Numbered from the stretch's first letter, positions 15,277 through 24,206 are shown. The stretch: 24,405 nt of DNA from Bryobacterales bacterium (GCA_016789785.1 JAEUQE010000127.1:1-24405); one strand, 5' to 3'. The notes: generated by a model not told the origin, from the letters alone. Numbers and translations: made by a program.

Positions 15277-17202
15277 GTGCCGACCATCCCGGTCACTCCG
15301 GAAGAAGAAAAAATCGACGGGGAACGTGTTCTCAAGGAGGACACGAAATTCGCCGCCGGACGCGTGGCGAGCACCCAGTACATCATCTTCGCGGTGTTTC
15401 TGTTTCTCCTGGCGGGGTTCTGGGACCTGCAGGTCAGCCAGCAGGAATACTACGAGGATGCGGCCGAGCGCAATCGCGTGAAGTCGATCCCGGTGCTTGC
15501 GCCGCGCGGCAAGATCCTGGATCGCGACGGTCGCGTGATTGTCGACAACCACGCTTCGTTCAGCGTGATGCTCTCGCGCGAAAATCTCAAGCAGGAACAT
15601 CTGAAACCCATCGCCGACGGGCTTGGTCTCGACCTGGAGGAATTGCTCAGCAAGCTGAAGCGTTTCGACCGCACGCGCGCCAAGTATGAGCCGATCGTGA
15701 TCAAGGAAGAGTTGACGCCCGGCGAGATTTCGTTCGTCGAGTCCCACCGCGACCCGGAGGCCTTTCCGGAACTCGTGCTTACGCCCTCCTACACTCGCTA
15801 CTACCCCGAGGCCGGCGTCGCGTCCCATCTCATTGGCTACGTGGGCGAGATCAGCGAGAACGAATTGAACAGCGCCGACTTCGCCAATGCCAAACCGGGC
15901 GACGTGGTAGGCAAAGCCGGAGTGGAGCGCTACTACAACGACATGCTGCTGGGCATCGACGGGCAGCGGCGCGTGCTGGTGGACAATCGCGGCAACGAGC
16001 GCAATGAGCTTGAGACGAAGGAAGCGGTGCCAGGCCAGAATCTCCAATTGACCATTGATCTCGACTTGCAGATCGTGGCCGAGATGGCGCTGGAAGGCAA
16101 GCGCGGAGCAGTGGTCGCGCTGGATCCTCGCAACGGGGAAGTACTGGCGATGGCAAGCAAGCCCGACTACGATCCGAACAAGTTTACGGGCCGCATCAGC
16201 GGCGAGGACTGGCGGGCGATCATCAATGATCCGGACAAACCTCTGCTGAACCGGGCCATTCAGGCGCAGTTCGCGCCGGGCTCGACGTTCAAGCCGATTG
16301 TGACGCTGGCGGGCCTTGAAACAGGCATTCTCGACGAGGGGTTTGGCGCGCACTGTTCCGGAGGTGCGTGGCATTACGGCGCATATCGCCGTTGTCACGC
16401 CAGAGGCGGACACGGCAGCGTGCAGCTTCCGCGCGCCATGGCCCAGTCCTGCGACGTGTTCTTCTATTCGCTAGGCAACCGGCTGGGAGTGGACAACATC
16501 GCCAAGTATGCCGAGATGTCGGGACTCGGCAAGCGGACGGGTGTGGATCTTCCGGGTGAGAGCGAAGGTGTCATCCCGTCGACAAAGTGGAAGCTGCGCA
16601 CCTCGCGGAGCAAGTGGTTCGCGGGGGAAACGATCTCCGTGGCGATCGGGCAAGGACAAGTGACGGTGACACCGATTCAGCTTGCCCATTCAATTGGCGG
16701 AATCGTGGTGGGAGGCATCTGGCATAAGCCTCACGTGGTTCGCGACAACACACGGCAGCAGGCCCGGAAAGCGGATCTCAATCTCGATCATGTGGTAAAG
16801 ATCATCGACACGATGTATGGCGTGGTGCAGTGGGGAACGGGGCGCGGCTCGTACCTGCCGGGCATCCAGATGTGCGGCAAGACGGGAACGGCGCAGCTTG
16901 CCTCGCTCGCCGCGATGAAGTCGGGTGCGCTCGGAAAGAACTATGCCGACAACGCCTGGTTTGTGGGATTCGCGCCGAAAGACAATCCGGAGATCGTGGT
17001 GGCGGCTTTGTTTGAAAACGGTGAGCATGGCGACCGCGCCGCACCGATTGTCCGCGATGTGGTGAAGGCCTATTTCGACAAGAAGGCGCGGCAACAAATG
17101 AACCGTCAGGCAGTGGCGATGCAGCGCGTTCTGGTTCCGCCCGGACCGGCTGCGAATCCGGTCACACCCCCTCCGCCTCCCGCGGCCGAGGTGAATCCAT
17201 GA
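15277..17202 (+). CDS. mrdA: Penicillin-binding protein 2, elongasome transpeptidase
   Basis: A 641-residue class B PBP starting at GTG 15277, with AAGGAGAGGGG a few bases upstream and only 2 bases after the mreD stop. It has one membrane anchor (about 34-48), a pedestal/dimerisation region (about 70-250) and a transpeptidase domain (about 260-600). Active-site motifs are STFK at 336-339 (nucleophile Ser336), SCD at 391-393 (SxD instead of SxN is normal for PBP2) and KTG at 535-537. It cross-links peptidoglycan during sidewall growth in complex with RodA and MreC. The last ~40 residues are Pro-rich. Its stop overlaps the rodA start (ATGA). Confidence 0.97.
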   Translation: MPTIPVTPEEEKIDGERVLKEDTKFAAGRVASTQYIIFAVFLFLLAGFWDLQVSQQEYYEDAAERNRVKSIPVLAPRGKILDRDGRVIVDNHASFSVMLSRENLKQEHLKPIADGLGLDLEELLSKLKRFDRTRAKYEPIVIKEELTPGEISFVESHRDPEAFPELVLTPSYTRYYPEAGVASHLIGYVGEISENELNSADFANAKPGDVVGKAGVERYYNDMLLGIDGQRRVLVDNRGNERNELETKEAVPGQNLQLTIDLDLQIVAEMALEGKRGAVVALDPRNGEVLAMASKPDYDPNKFTGRISGEDWRAIINDPDKPLLNRAIQAQFAPGSTFKPIVTLAGLETGILDEGFGAHCSGGAWHYGAYRRCHARGGHGSVQLPRAMAQSCDVFFYSLGNRLGVDNIAKYAEMSGLGKRTGVDLPGESEGVIPSTKWKLRTSRSKWFAGETISVAIGQGQVTVTPIQLAHSIGGIVVGGIWHKPHVVRDNTRQQARKADLNLDHVVKIIDTMYGVVQWGTGRGSYLPGIQMCGKTGTAQLASLAAMKSGALGKNYADNAWFVGFAPKDNPEIVVAALFENGEHGDRAAPIVRDVVKAYFDKKARQQMNRQAVAMQRVLVPPGPAANPVTPPPPPAAEVNP

Positions 17203-18281
17203 CGCGCAGCTTTCGCGAGTTTGACTGGCTGCTATGGGGCACAACGTTCGCCATCTGCGCGCTGGGCGTGCTCCAAATCTACAGTGCGACGCGGGACAGT
17301 ATCTGGCGCAATCTGTGGACCAAGCAGATTCTCTGCATCCTGGCGGGCGCCGCTTTGGCCTGGGTGATGTCGCGCCTGGACTACCACACACTGCTCGGCC
17401 AGGTGCCGGTGCTCTATGTGGGCACCGTGGCGTTGCTGGTGGTAACGTTTGCGGTTGGCGCGGCCTTCTTCGGGTCGCGGCGATGGATTCCGCTTTTCGG
17501 AGGCTTCCATCTTCAGATCTCGGAGTTCGCTAAACTGGTTTTGGTTTTGTTGGTGGCCCGGTATCTGTCAGCGATTCGGAATGACCGCCTGGAGTTGCGG
17601 GATTTCCTCCGGTTGACCGCCTTGTTCGCGGTTCCGATGTTGTTGGTGATGAAGCAGCCGGATTTGACCACTTCGTTGACCTACGTGCCGATTCTCGCAG
17701 TTGGCATCTTCCTGGTGGGCTTGCGGTGGCAGTATTGGGCGGCGATCTTGGGCTTGTGCATCATTCTGGTGCCGGTGGGTTGGGTCTTGTACCTGAAGGA
17801 CTATCAGAAGGCCCGGCTCACTTCTTTTATGGACCCGGAACGGGATCCGAAGGGCAGTGGCTACCAGGTGATTCAATCGAAGATTGCCGTCGGCTCTGGC
17901 GGCCTGTGGGGCAAAGGAGTCACCAAGGGCGATCAGACCAAGCTGCGCTTCCTGCCCGTGCCGCATACGGATTTCATTCTCGCGGCGTTCGCGGAGGAGC
18001 ACGGCTTCGTTGGGGTTTTGGTAATCTTAGGATTGTACCTGCTGCTGCTACTGCAGATTGTGCAGAACGCGCAGGCGGCTCCCGACAAAGCGGGTATGTA
18101 TGTCTGCATGGGCATCGGCATGGCGTTGTTGTTTCAGATTTTGGTGAATGTCGGCATGGTCATAGGGCGCATGCCGGTTGGTGGGATTCCGCTGCCGTTG
18201 ATGAGTTACGGTGGCTCCAGCATTCTAAGCACGTTTCTGATGCTGGGTATGGTGAATAACGTCCGTCTGCGGCGTTCATAG
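17199..18281 (+). CDS. rodA: SEDS peptidoglycan glycosyltransferase RodA
   Basis: A 360-residue polytopic protein with about ten membrane segments. Family signatures are visible: GSRRWIPLFGGFHLQISEFAK (quoted in parts; the RRW and QPSE-like region near 93-111), KQPDLTTSL (152-160), FLPVPHTDFI with Asp258 in the loop that carries the proposed catalytic acid of SEDS enzymes, and MSYGGSSIL near the C-terminus. RodA polymerises lipid II into glycan strands together with PBP2. Its start overlaps the mrdA stop by four bases, so the two partners are made in a coupled way. It is the last elongasome gene; 193 bp separate it from the RNase gene. Confidence 0.97.
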   Translation: MTRSFREFDWLLWGTTFAICALGVLQIYSATRDSIWRNLWTKQILCILAGAALAWVMSRLDYHTLLGQVPVLYVGTVALLVVTFAVGAAFFGSRRWIPLFGGFHLQISEFAKLVLVLLVARYLSAIRNDRLELRDFLRLTALFAVPMLLVMKQPDLTTSLTYVPILAVGIFLVGLRWQYWAAILGLCIILVPVGWVLYLKDYQKARLTSFMDPERDPKGSGYQVIQSKIAVGSGGLWGKGVTKGDQTKLRFLPVPHTDFILAAFAEEHGFVGVLVILGLYLLLLLQIVQNAQAAPDKAGMYVCMGIGMALLFQILVNVGMVIGRMPVGGIPLPLMSYGGSSILSTFLMLGMVNNVRLRRS

Positions 18282-18384
18282 ACGATGCGGGGCGGAGCGA
18301 GGTTCGCCGAAGTTCGGGATATGGGACTCAAACAGGTTTTTTAGCTGGTGTTGAGCGAGCTCCACTGGCTCAGGTTCTTGATTT

Positions 18385-18405
18385 CCGCGCGGTGTGATAG
18401 CGCGG
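18385..18405 (+). promoter_or_regulatory. Hairpin in the RNase E/G leader
   Basis: CCGCGC (18385-18390) and GCGCGG (18400-18405) form a 6-bp stem with a 9-base loop about 70 bases before the RNase ATG. RNase E in other bacteria regulates its own mRNA through leader stems, so a similar role is possible here but unproven. Confidence 0.35.
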
Positions 18406-18474
18406 ACATTGTCCTTCCTTCCCGTCCGGTCAGGCCTCCCTCTTTGTTCGCGCTCGCGTCGTGGGAGGTGTGTG

Positions 18475-21441
18475 ATGACCAAGGAATTGGTGATTTCTGC
18501 AAATCGCCATGAGACCAGGGTGGCCGTTCTTGAGGACGACCAATTGGTGGAGATCTATTTCCAGCGAGCCAATGAATACTCACTGGCGGGATCAATTCAC
18601 AAGGGACGCGTGACCCGTGTGCTCCCAGGAATGCAGTCCGCATTCGTCGATCTGGGGCTCGATCGCGACACGTTCCTCTATGTTTCGGACTTCTTCGAAG
18701 AATCCGATGAGTATGAGAAGCTGCCTCCCGCCGAAGAGCGTCCATCAGGCGGCCGCCGCGGACGGGAAGGCCGTGAGCCACGGGAAGGGCGCGAGGGGCG
18801 TGAGGCACGCGAAGGCCGTGATGGGCGCGACCGCCGCGACCGCGACCGTCGTGAGGTAGTGGTGGAGGCTGCTCCAGTCCTACCCGCGGAGCCAGTCGCC
18901 GAATCCATTACCGAAGCCGCTTTAGCGGCGCCAGAGCCCGTGGCAAAGCCCGAGGGGGAAAGTGCCGTCGACGAACGTCCCGTCCGGGCAGACCGCAGCG
19001 AGCGGGACAGAGGTGACCGGGAGCGCGCGGGAGACCGCGACAGAGCGGATCGCGACCGTGGGGACCGTGATCGGCGCAATCGTCGCGGACGCCGCCGCCG
19101 TGGCCGCGGAGGCCGTGGCTTCCCCGACAGCAAGTACGCCGAGACCAAGCAGGCAGCCTCGCCCTCTGACTCGGACGCCGAACCCGGAGCGCCGTCCATC
19201 GAAGACGACGCGGACATCATCGTGCTACCGGGCGAGTCGCTCGCAAAGTACTCGCGGCACTCCGGTCCCGAAGACATCGAAGCCGATGCCGCCGATCTTG
19301 ACGCCGAGGATAATGAGATCGCCGAGACCGGCGAGGAAGGCCTTCCCATTGATGACGACGCCGTCCTCGATCGCGTCGAGTCAGCCGAGTTGGAGGCGGA
19401 ACATGTGGGCGAACACGCCGGTCCCGCCGCCCCTGAGCCAGCCCTGGACGAGGATTCTCTTGACGATGACGATCTGGTCGCCGGATCAGCCTCCGAGCCG
19501 GCGGACGAAGAGGATGCTGAAACCGTCGAGCTCGCACCCCGCGACTCCGAGCGCGCGATCGACCCGGTCATCGACCCCGCGAGCGGATTGACCGAGGAAC
19601 AGCTCGATCAGATTCAGCAACAGGCAGAGGCGGCGCTCAGTTCCGGCGCCGTTACCCTGGATGTTCCAGCCTTGGAAGAAGAGGCCGGGGAGGACGAAAC
19701 TTCCGCCGAAGAGACCAGCGAAGGCGACTCCGTCGAGGACGATGACCTTCTGCCCGAAGTGGGCGACGAAGCGGACGATACCGACGAAGCCGAAGACGCC
19801 GAAGACGCCGAAGAAGCCGAAGAAGCCGAGGAAGCCGAGCCTGGCACCGCCCCTGACGCTCCGGCCCAGCCCGCCTTGAATGCGGATGGCACCGTCGCGG
19901 AACCACCGTTGGCGTCGATTGAGAGCATGGCGTCGAGCCATCGCGAACAAACTTCCCGTTACCTCCGTGGTGGCCGTCGCATGCGCCGGCGCAGAGGCGG
20001 CGACCGTGGAGAGCGAGGGGATCGCCCCGAGCGCGCAGACCGGCCCGAACGCCCAGACCGGCCAGAACGTGGAGAACGCGGGCAACGCAACCAGCGAACC
20101 GCTGAGGCAGGGTCAGAGGAGCGTCCGCCGCGGGTGGAGCGGCAGGAACGGAGCGATCGTGGCGCCGCCCCCGCCGAACAGGTTCGCACGGTCAGCCGGG
20201 ACGCCGCTGCCTCCGCTCGTCCGGTGAAGGATAAGGCACAGCCGTCCATTACCGATCTGCTGAAGGAAGGCCAGGAGATCGTCGTCCAGATCGCCAAAGA
20301 GCCCTTGGGCCAGAAAGGCGCCCGCATTACCTCGCACGTTGCGCTGCCCGGGCGCTACTGCGTCTACATGCCGACCGTGGAACACCTCGGTGTTTCGCGC
20401 AAGATCGCCTCGGATGAAGAGCGTCAGCGCCTGCGCCGCATCCTGCAGACCCATCGCCAGGGCATCCCCGGCGGCTTCATTATACGCACCGCGGGTGAAG
20501 GCAAGTCCGAGGATCAGATCGCCGCCGACATCCAGTATCTCTATCAGCTTTGGACCGAGATCAAGACCAAGTCGGATACCCATCGCGCACCGGCGCTGCT
20601 CTATCATGACGTCGAGGTGGTGCAGCGGCTGCTTCGCGATCAACTTACCGAGAATTTCAAGGCCATTTGGGTGGATAATGCGGAGTTGTACGAAACCGTG
20701 GTCCGGTTCGTACAGCGCATGCAGCCGCAGATGGTGTCGCGCATCAAGTTGTACACGCGCCCCGTGCCGGTCTTCGACGCGTTCAGTGTGACTTCGGAAC
20801 TCGAGAAGGCGTTGCGCCCGAAGGTGTGGCTGAAGTCGGGCGGTTACATTGTAATCAATCAGACCGAGGCGCTGGTCGCGATTGACGTGAATACAGGTAA
20901 GTTCGTGGGTAAGTCGAACCGCCTGGAAGATACGATCGTCAAGACCAACATTGACGCGGTGAAGGAGATTGTGCGGCAGATCCGGCTGCGCGACCTCGGC
21001 GGAATCATCGTGGTCGACTTCATCGACATGGATGAGCGCAAGAATCGCCAGAAGGTGATGCAGGCGCTCGAAGAGGCGATGAAGACGGATCGCGCACCCA
21101 ACAAGATCCTGCAGTTCAACGATTTCGGCCTGGTGGCGATCACCCGCAAGCGCGTCAAACAGAGCCTCGAGCGGGCGTTGTGTTCGCCCTGCCCGACCTG
21201 CGATGGTTCCGGCTACGTGAAGAGCGTGAACACCGTGGTCAGCGACATCATGATTGAGGCGCAGAAGATGGCGCCGCATGTGGAGGCACGTGAAGTGGTT
21301 CTGCGCGTGCACCCGAGTGTCGCGGTGGCGATGAAGTCGAAGGACACGAACTATCTGGAGGAGTTGGAGGATCTGTTCGGCCGTCCGGTGCTGGTGAAGG
21401 GCGACGATTCGCTCCATCCGGAGAAGTACGATATCGCCTAG
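18475..21441 (+). CDS. rng: RNase E/G family endoribonuclease with giant insertion in the S1 domain
   Basis: A 988-residue protein from ATG 18475; GGGAGG ends 6 bases upstream, and an earlier GTG at 18394 lacks support. Residues 1-74 are the first half of the S1 domain (RVTRVLPGMQSAFVDLGLDR). The second half resumes at about 590 (SITDLLKEGQEIVVQI), so about 515 residues are inserted. The insert has Arg/Gly/Asp-rich repeats (about 92-125, 175-215, 495-540) and a long acidic Glu/Asp/Ala part in between. The catalytic core is intact: Asp804 (AIDVNTGK), Asp848 (VVDFIDMD) and the zinc-link CPTC at 906-909. The enzyme cuts single-stranded RNA in mRNA turnover and rRNA maturation. The rne versus rng name is not certain. 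Confidence 0.93.
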   Translation: MTKELVISANRHETRVAVLEDDQLVEIYFQRANEYSLAGSIHKGRVTRVLPGMQSAFVDLGLDRDTFLYVSDFFEESDEYEKLPPAEERPSGGRRGREGREPREGREGREAREGRDGRDRRDRDRREVVVEAAPVLPAEPVAESITEAALAAPEPVAKPEGESAVDERPVRADRSERDRGDRERAGDRDRADRDRGDRDRRNRRGRRRRGRGGRGFPDSKYAETKQAASPSDSDAEPGAPSIEDDADIIVLPGESLAKYSRHSGPEDIEADAADLDAEDNEIAETGEEGLPIDDDAVLDRVESAELEAEHVGEHAGPAAPEPALDEDSLDDDDLVAGSASEPADEEDAETVELAPRDSERAIDPVIDPASGLTEEQLDQIQQQAEAALSSGAVTLDVPALEEEAGEDETSAEETSEGDSVEDDDLLPEVGDEADDTDEAEDAEDAEEAEEAEEAEPGTAPDAPAQPALNADGTVAEPPLASIESMASSHREQTSRYLRGGRRMRRRRGGDRGERGDRPERADRPERPDRPERGERGQRNQRTAEAGSEERPPRVERQERSDRGAAPAEQVRTVSRDAAASARPVKDKAQPSITDLLKEGQEIVVQIAKEPLGQKGARITSHVALPGRYCVYMPTVEHLGVSRKIASDEERQRLRRILQTHRQGIPGGFIIRTAGEGKSEDQIAADIQYLYQLWTEIKTKSDTHRAPALLYHDVEVVQRLLRDQLTENFKAIWVDNAELYETVVRFVQRMQPQMVSRIKLYTRPVPVFDAFSVTSELEKALRPKVWLKSGGYIVINQTEALVAIDVNTGKFVGKSNRLEDTIVKTNIDAVKEIVRQIRLRDLGGIIVVDFIDMDERKNRQKVMQALEEAMKTDRAPNKILQFNDFGLVAITRKRVKQSLERALCSPCPTCDGSGYVKSVNTVVSDIMIEAQKMAPHVEAREVVLRVHPSVAVAMKSKDTNYLEELEDLFGRPVLVKGDDSLHPEKYDIA

Positions 21442-21488
21442 AACGCTTCATTTTCGGGCTCGGGAACAGCACGGTGGCGCGGTCCGTA

Positions 21489-21497
21489 TGTTATTCT
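21489..21497 (+). promoter_or_regulatory. Possible extended -10 promoter of tRNA-Ser
   Basis: TGTTATTCT has an extended -10 (TGn plus TATTCT, the same -10 hexamer as in the RNA array) about 45 bases before the tRNA. No clear -35 is seen. Confidence 0.4.
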
Positions 21498-21541
21498 AGG
21501 AAAGAGCCTTTCGCGCTTCCCGGGCGAGTTCCTTTGTTTGC

Positions 21542-21631
21542 GGAGAGATGGCCGAGTGGTTGAAGGCGCACGCTTGGAAAGCGTGTATACGGGAAACTGT
21601 ATCGAGGGTTCGAATCCCTCTCTCTCCGCCA
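21542..21631 (+). tRNA. tRNA-Ser (anticodon GGA)
   Basis: A complete class II tRNA. The acceptor stem is GGAGAGA (21542-21548) with TCTCTCC (21621-21627), discriminator G and encoded CCA at 21629-21631. The anticodon loop CTTGGAAAG gives anticodon GGA for UCC/UCU codons. A long variable arm (GTATAC-GGGAAA-CTGTATC) identifies the serine class, and the T arm is GAGGG-TTCGAAT-CCCTC. Its 3' end is the left member of the direct repeats described below. Confidence 0.98.
21613..21631 (+). repeat. Putative att site 1 (3' end of tRNA-Ser)
   Basis: AATCCCTCTCTCTCCGCCA, the last 19 bases of the tRNA gene including CCA. It recurs exactly at 23477-23495 and nearly so at 24207-24229. Confidence 0.75.
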
Positions 21632-21962
21632 TTTTACTGCTTCTAATTTCAATAACTTACGGGGCGGAATTGCGCCGGCGTGTAATAGCGTGCAAGGTTT
21701 CTCTCTCTCCGCGGCTCCCTATCGCCTAACTGTAGCGTACCTCAAGCCGCGCAAGCCGCCGACGAAACACGACGCTCCGAGGTGAAGTAGAAAGTAGAAG
21801 AGGGACGCGCAACCTAATTATCGAAGATATCCAGAAATTCACCGGACCCGGCCTGTGGATGGCCTTCGATTGCCACGAGGATCTCGTGGCACAAGCGGTT
21901 CTCAATGCGCATGTTCGAGCATACGCTGATTATTTGCTCGAATACGTGCAACACTCACTCAC
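21632..21962 (+). other. 331-bp stretch without a convincing gene
   Basis: A partial copy of the tRNA end, TCTCTCTCTCCGC, lies at 21700-21712. A frame open from 21736 to a TAG at 21976-21978 has only one ordinary start (ATG 21859, 39 residues, MAFDCHEDLVAQAVLNAHVR). It would overlap the next gene's ATG by 16 bases and could be a coupled leader peptide or a decayed gene end. I see no ribosome site for it. Confidence 0.4.
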
Positions 21963-23337
21963 ATGGCCGACAACGTAGAATCCCCGCTCAGTTCCAGAAG
22001 AGTAGGTCGGAATGACCCTTGCCCCCTGCGATAGCGGCAAGAAGTACAAGAAGTGTTGCTTGGTCGCCGAACAGCGAGCCGCCGCGGCAGCAAGACTTCT
22101 GTCAACAATGAGTACTCCGAAGGAACGCAAGGAGTGCGCGACTTTGGAGCGGTTCGGCATGACCAGCCCGCCCGAAATAGGCGGTCAACCAGGAGACTAC
22201 GAGGACCGGTGCACGCAATGGTTCCTCGAACAATCATTCTTCCGCGATTTCGTCTACCGTAATCCGAAGCCGAAGAAAGGGAAAGAGCTCGCTGATGCGC
22301 TCGTCCTCTTCAACGACGTCGCGCTCCTCGTCCAAGTCAAGACGCAGTGCGGCAACCACGAGCCCTTAGCATGGGCGACCGAGAAACTCCTCGAGGCGCA
22401 CAAGCAAATCAACGAGACGCGTCAGCAACTCCTCGCGGGAGTGACCAAGCTCACCCACGAGTTGTACGGCTCGCATCCGTTCGATCCGGCGAAGCACCCA
22501 AGCCATATCGGGCTCATCATCCTCGCCCAAGATCGCGCGCGACCCTTCGACGCGACGATACAGGTCCCTGAGCTCTTGACCTCAGGATTCCCTATTCATG
22601 TGTTCTCACTGCGGGACTTCCAGATGCTTGCAGAACGTTGCGATACCGCTGCCGATCTTGTCACCTACCTGGAGTTCCGAAGCGAAGTGATGCTCCGCGA
22701 AAAGTGCTTCGTCCATAGCGAGGAAGCAAACATCGACCACGTCATCGCATACATACCGGAATTTCTGGAACGGCACATGTCGCCCGCTGCGCCTGCGGAA
22801 TTCGCGAAGACCGTCGCCGCGACCGTTGAGACCATATCCGGACGACTGCTCTCCTCGCCGGAATATCGGTTCGGGCTGGCAATCGACGACATTATCGCGA
22901 GAGCACACGACATCGAATCCACGGACGAAGCACGACGACGAAAGAACCTCCCCGTCGCTGAATTCCTCGGCTGGCTTTCGCGAATACGGCGTATCATCCT
23001 CGGGAGGCGGCTCATCGAGCTCTGCCAGAATGCGCAGGATGGCGAAGCGCATTACTTCCCGCACATCCAAGAAGCACGAGGGACTGGGTGCGTCTATCTC
23101 GCAAGCTCGCTCGACCGTCCAACGCGGCTGAAATTCTTACAAACCCTCGTCGCATACGCGAGCGTGAAGTACGCGGTCCCCCGGTGGCTTGGCGTCGCGA
23201 CGGAACCCATCGGGCCGGGCAGTTCCTACGATTTCGTGCTCCTACACGGACCGCTTCCCGACGAGGAGGTCGAACGTCTCAAGACCCTGGACGACCCCTT
23301 CCGGGCGAACGACCCGCTCATCATGCTGCCCGAGTAA
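21963..23337 (+). CDS. SEC-C zinc-motif protein with PD-(D/E)XK nuclease-like domain, one-base frameshift in the motif
   Basis: Read from ATG 21963 the frame gives MADNVESPLSSRRVGRNDPC and then a proline, followed in another frame by CDSGKKYKKCCLV. Joined, these make a canonical SEC-C motif (VGRNDPCPCDSGKKYKKCC), so one extra C in the five-C run at 22022-22026 breaks the gene; without it the protein has 457 residues. A start at ATG 22012 would lose the first half of the motif. Further in, EDRCTQWFLEQSFFRDFVYR, then ELADALVLFNDVALLVQVKT, resembles the Asp and (E/Q)xK core of a PD-(D/E)XK nuclease. The rest (about 150 onward) is helical and not recognised. It is the sole cargo of a tRNA-flanked segment, so a defence role is plausible but unproven. 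Confidence 0.7.
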
Positions 23338-23457
23338 GGCGAGCGTTGCGGGAAAAACTTCGAGAGGGATGGTGGTGCAGCATAATCAAAGGTGCGACTG
23401 CGGCGGTTGCGATCGTTGCGAGTCGTGCATTATGAATTCTTTAAATTGCTGATTCCA

Positions 23458-23477
23458 TTGGTCATTCTTGTGACCAA
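23458..23477 (+). repeat. Inverted repeat abutting att site 2
   Basis: TTGGTCA (23458-23464) and TGACCAA (23471-23477) form a 7-bp inverted repeat with a 6-base centre, sharing a base with the second tRNA-end copy. It could be a recombinase arm site or a hairpin ending the SEC-C transcript. Confidence 0.5.
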
Positions 23478-23495
23478 ATCCCTCTCTCTCCGCCA
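23477..23495 (+). repeat. Putative att site 2 (copy of tRNA-Ser 3' end)
   Basis: An exact 19-base copy of the tRNA-Ser 3' end including CCA. No other part of the tRNA is present, so it is not a second tRNA gene. Confidence 0.75.
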
Positions 23496-23504
23496 CACAT
23501 GCAA

Positions 23505-23750
23505 TCAGCGATAGACATCCGAACGATGCCGGACACGGATGATCGTGATCTCTTCCGAGGAAATTGTGAAGATGACGCGGTAATCTCCAACCCGAAGGCG
23601 AAAGTGTCCCTGCCATTCACCCGCAAGCGCCTTAACATCGCCAGCGCCCGTAGCGCCGTAGTCGGTCAGCACGTGAAGGATTCGTACCGCAGTTTCACGA
23701 CCGATTCCGCGCAACTCCGCACGCGCTGACTCCGGCCACACGAACTTCAT
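23505..23750 (-). CDS. RelE/ParE-family toxin
   Basis: An 81-residue protein with the RelE/ParE fold pattern: MKFVWPESARAELRGIGRE, a central helix pair, then HFRLRVGDYRVIFTISSEEI and ITIIRVRHRSDVYR. The RLRVGDYRVIF strand and the C-terminal RxRHRxDVYR are typical of the superfamily. RelE members cleave mRNA in the ribosome and ParE members poison gyrase; sequence alone does not decide between them, though the basic C-terminal HRSDVYR leans to RelE. The start overlaps the antitoxin stop by four bases (ATGA), the usual antitoxin-first arrangement. Confidence 0.93.
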   Translation of the reverse strand: MKFVWPESARAELRGIGRETAVRILHVLTDYGATGAGDVKALAGEWQGHFRLRVGDYRVIFTISSEEITIIRVRHRSDVYR

Positions 23751-23989
23751 CGCAGACCGAACTCATCAAGGATTTCCTCGTGGGAAATCACCCTTCCCTC
23801 GCGAACGTCTTCACGAGCAGCTGCAATTGCTCTAGCGTCGCCTGCTGTTACAGGCTCATCGTCCGGCGAGGCAGCGAGGGCCGCCCGGTGTGCAGGACTC
23901 ACCGTCAAGTACTCCAAAAAACGCGTAGCCGCAGGCAGTGCCTCTTCCGGAATGCGGTTGACTAAATCGTGGAGTGCGTCACGGGTCAT
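23747..23989 (-). CDS. Antitoxin partner of the RelE-type toxin
   Basis: An 80-residue acidic protein (MTRDALHDLVNRIPEEALPA; REGRVISHEEILDEFGLR). The C-terminal end, a REGRVISHEEILDEFG helix, matches that seen in many small antitoxins that pair with RelE toxins and would wrap the toxin. The N-terminal half would be the dimer/DNA-binding part, though no specific fold (RHH, Phd or HTH) is certain. GGAG lies about 9 bases before the ATG. It is encoded first and overlaps the toxin by four bases, so it is probably autoregulated through the upstream region 23990-24206. Confidence 0.85.
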   Translation of the reverse strand: MTRDALHDLVNRIPEEALPAATRFLEYLTVSPAHRAALAASPDDEPVTAGDARAIAAAREDVREGRVISHEEILDEFGLR

Positions 23990-24206
23990 TGAGGGGCTCT
24001 CCTCTCAGCGTACAGCATTGCGCGCGTGACCCGAGAGGTTCGTGAATCGCGGCGGTTCTGTGCCCTGGAGTTCTCAACGTGCAATAGTCGCGGCTTTATC
24101 GATTTGGGTAATTTTGGGTAATGCGCGATGGGAACCATGGGATTTCCTGGGAGCCGTTGCATCTAGCAATCTGCAACTTCCACACTCCACAAGGCACGCG
24201 AGTATC
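23990..24206. other. Upstream region of the toxin-antitoxin pair, no gene seen
   Basis: It contains an adjacent direct repeat TTTGGGTAA / TTTTGGGTAA near 24102-24121 and no coding frame I would support. The antitoxin promoter should lie here, but no clear -35/-10 pair was found. Confidence 0.4.

Larger units (their letters stand above)
21632..23495 (+). mobile_element. Putative mini-island 1 in tRNA-Ser, carrying the SEC-C nuclease-like gene
   Basis: This 1.86-kb segment lies between two identical 19-bp copies of the tRNA-Ser 3' end, the usual signature of site-specific integration into a tRNA gene. Its only substantial gene encodes a SEC-C/PD-(D/E)XK-like protein. No integrase, excisionase or replication gene is present, so it is either a remnant or moved by an enzyme in trans. 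The element is inferred; only the repeats and gene content are seen. Confidence 0.5.

Noticed and set aside
20113..21417. Long minus-strand frame opposite the RNase E/G catalytic core
   Set aside because: The plus strand encodes conserved catalytic residues; the reverse frame has no family features.
21700..21712. Extra partial copy of the tRNA end (TCTCTCTCTCCGC)
   Set aside because: Only a CT run plus CGC matches; too short and low-complexity to call an att site.
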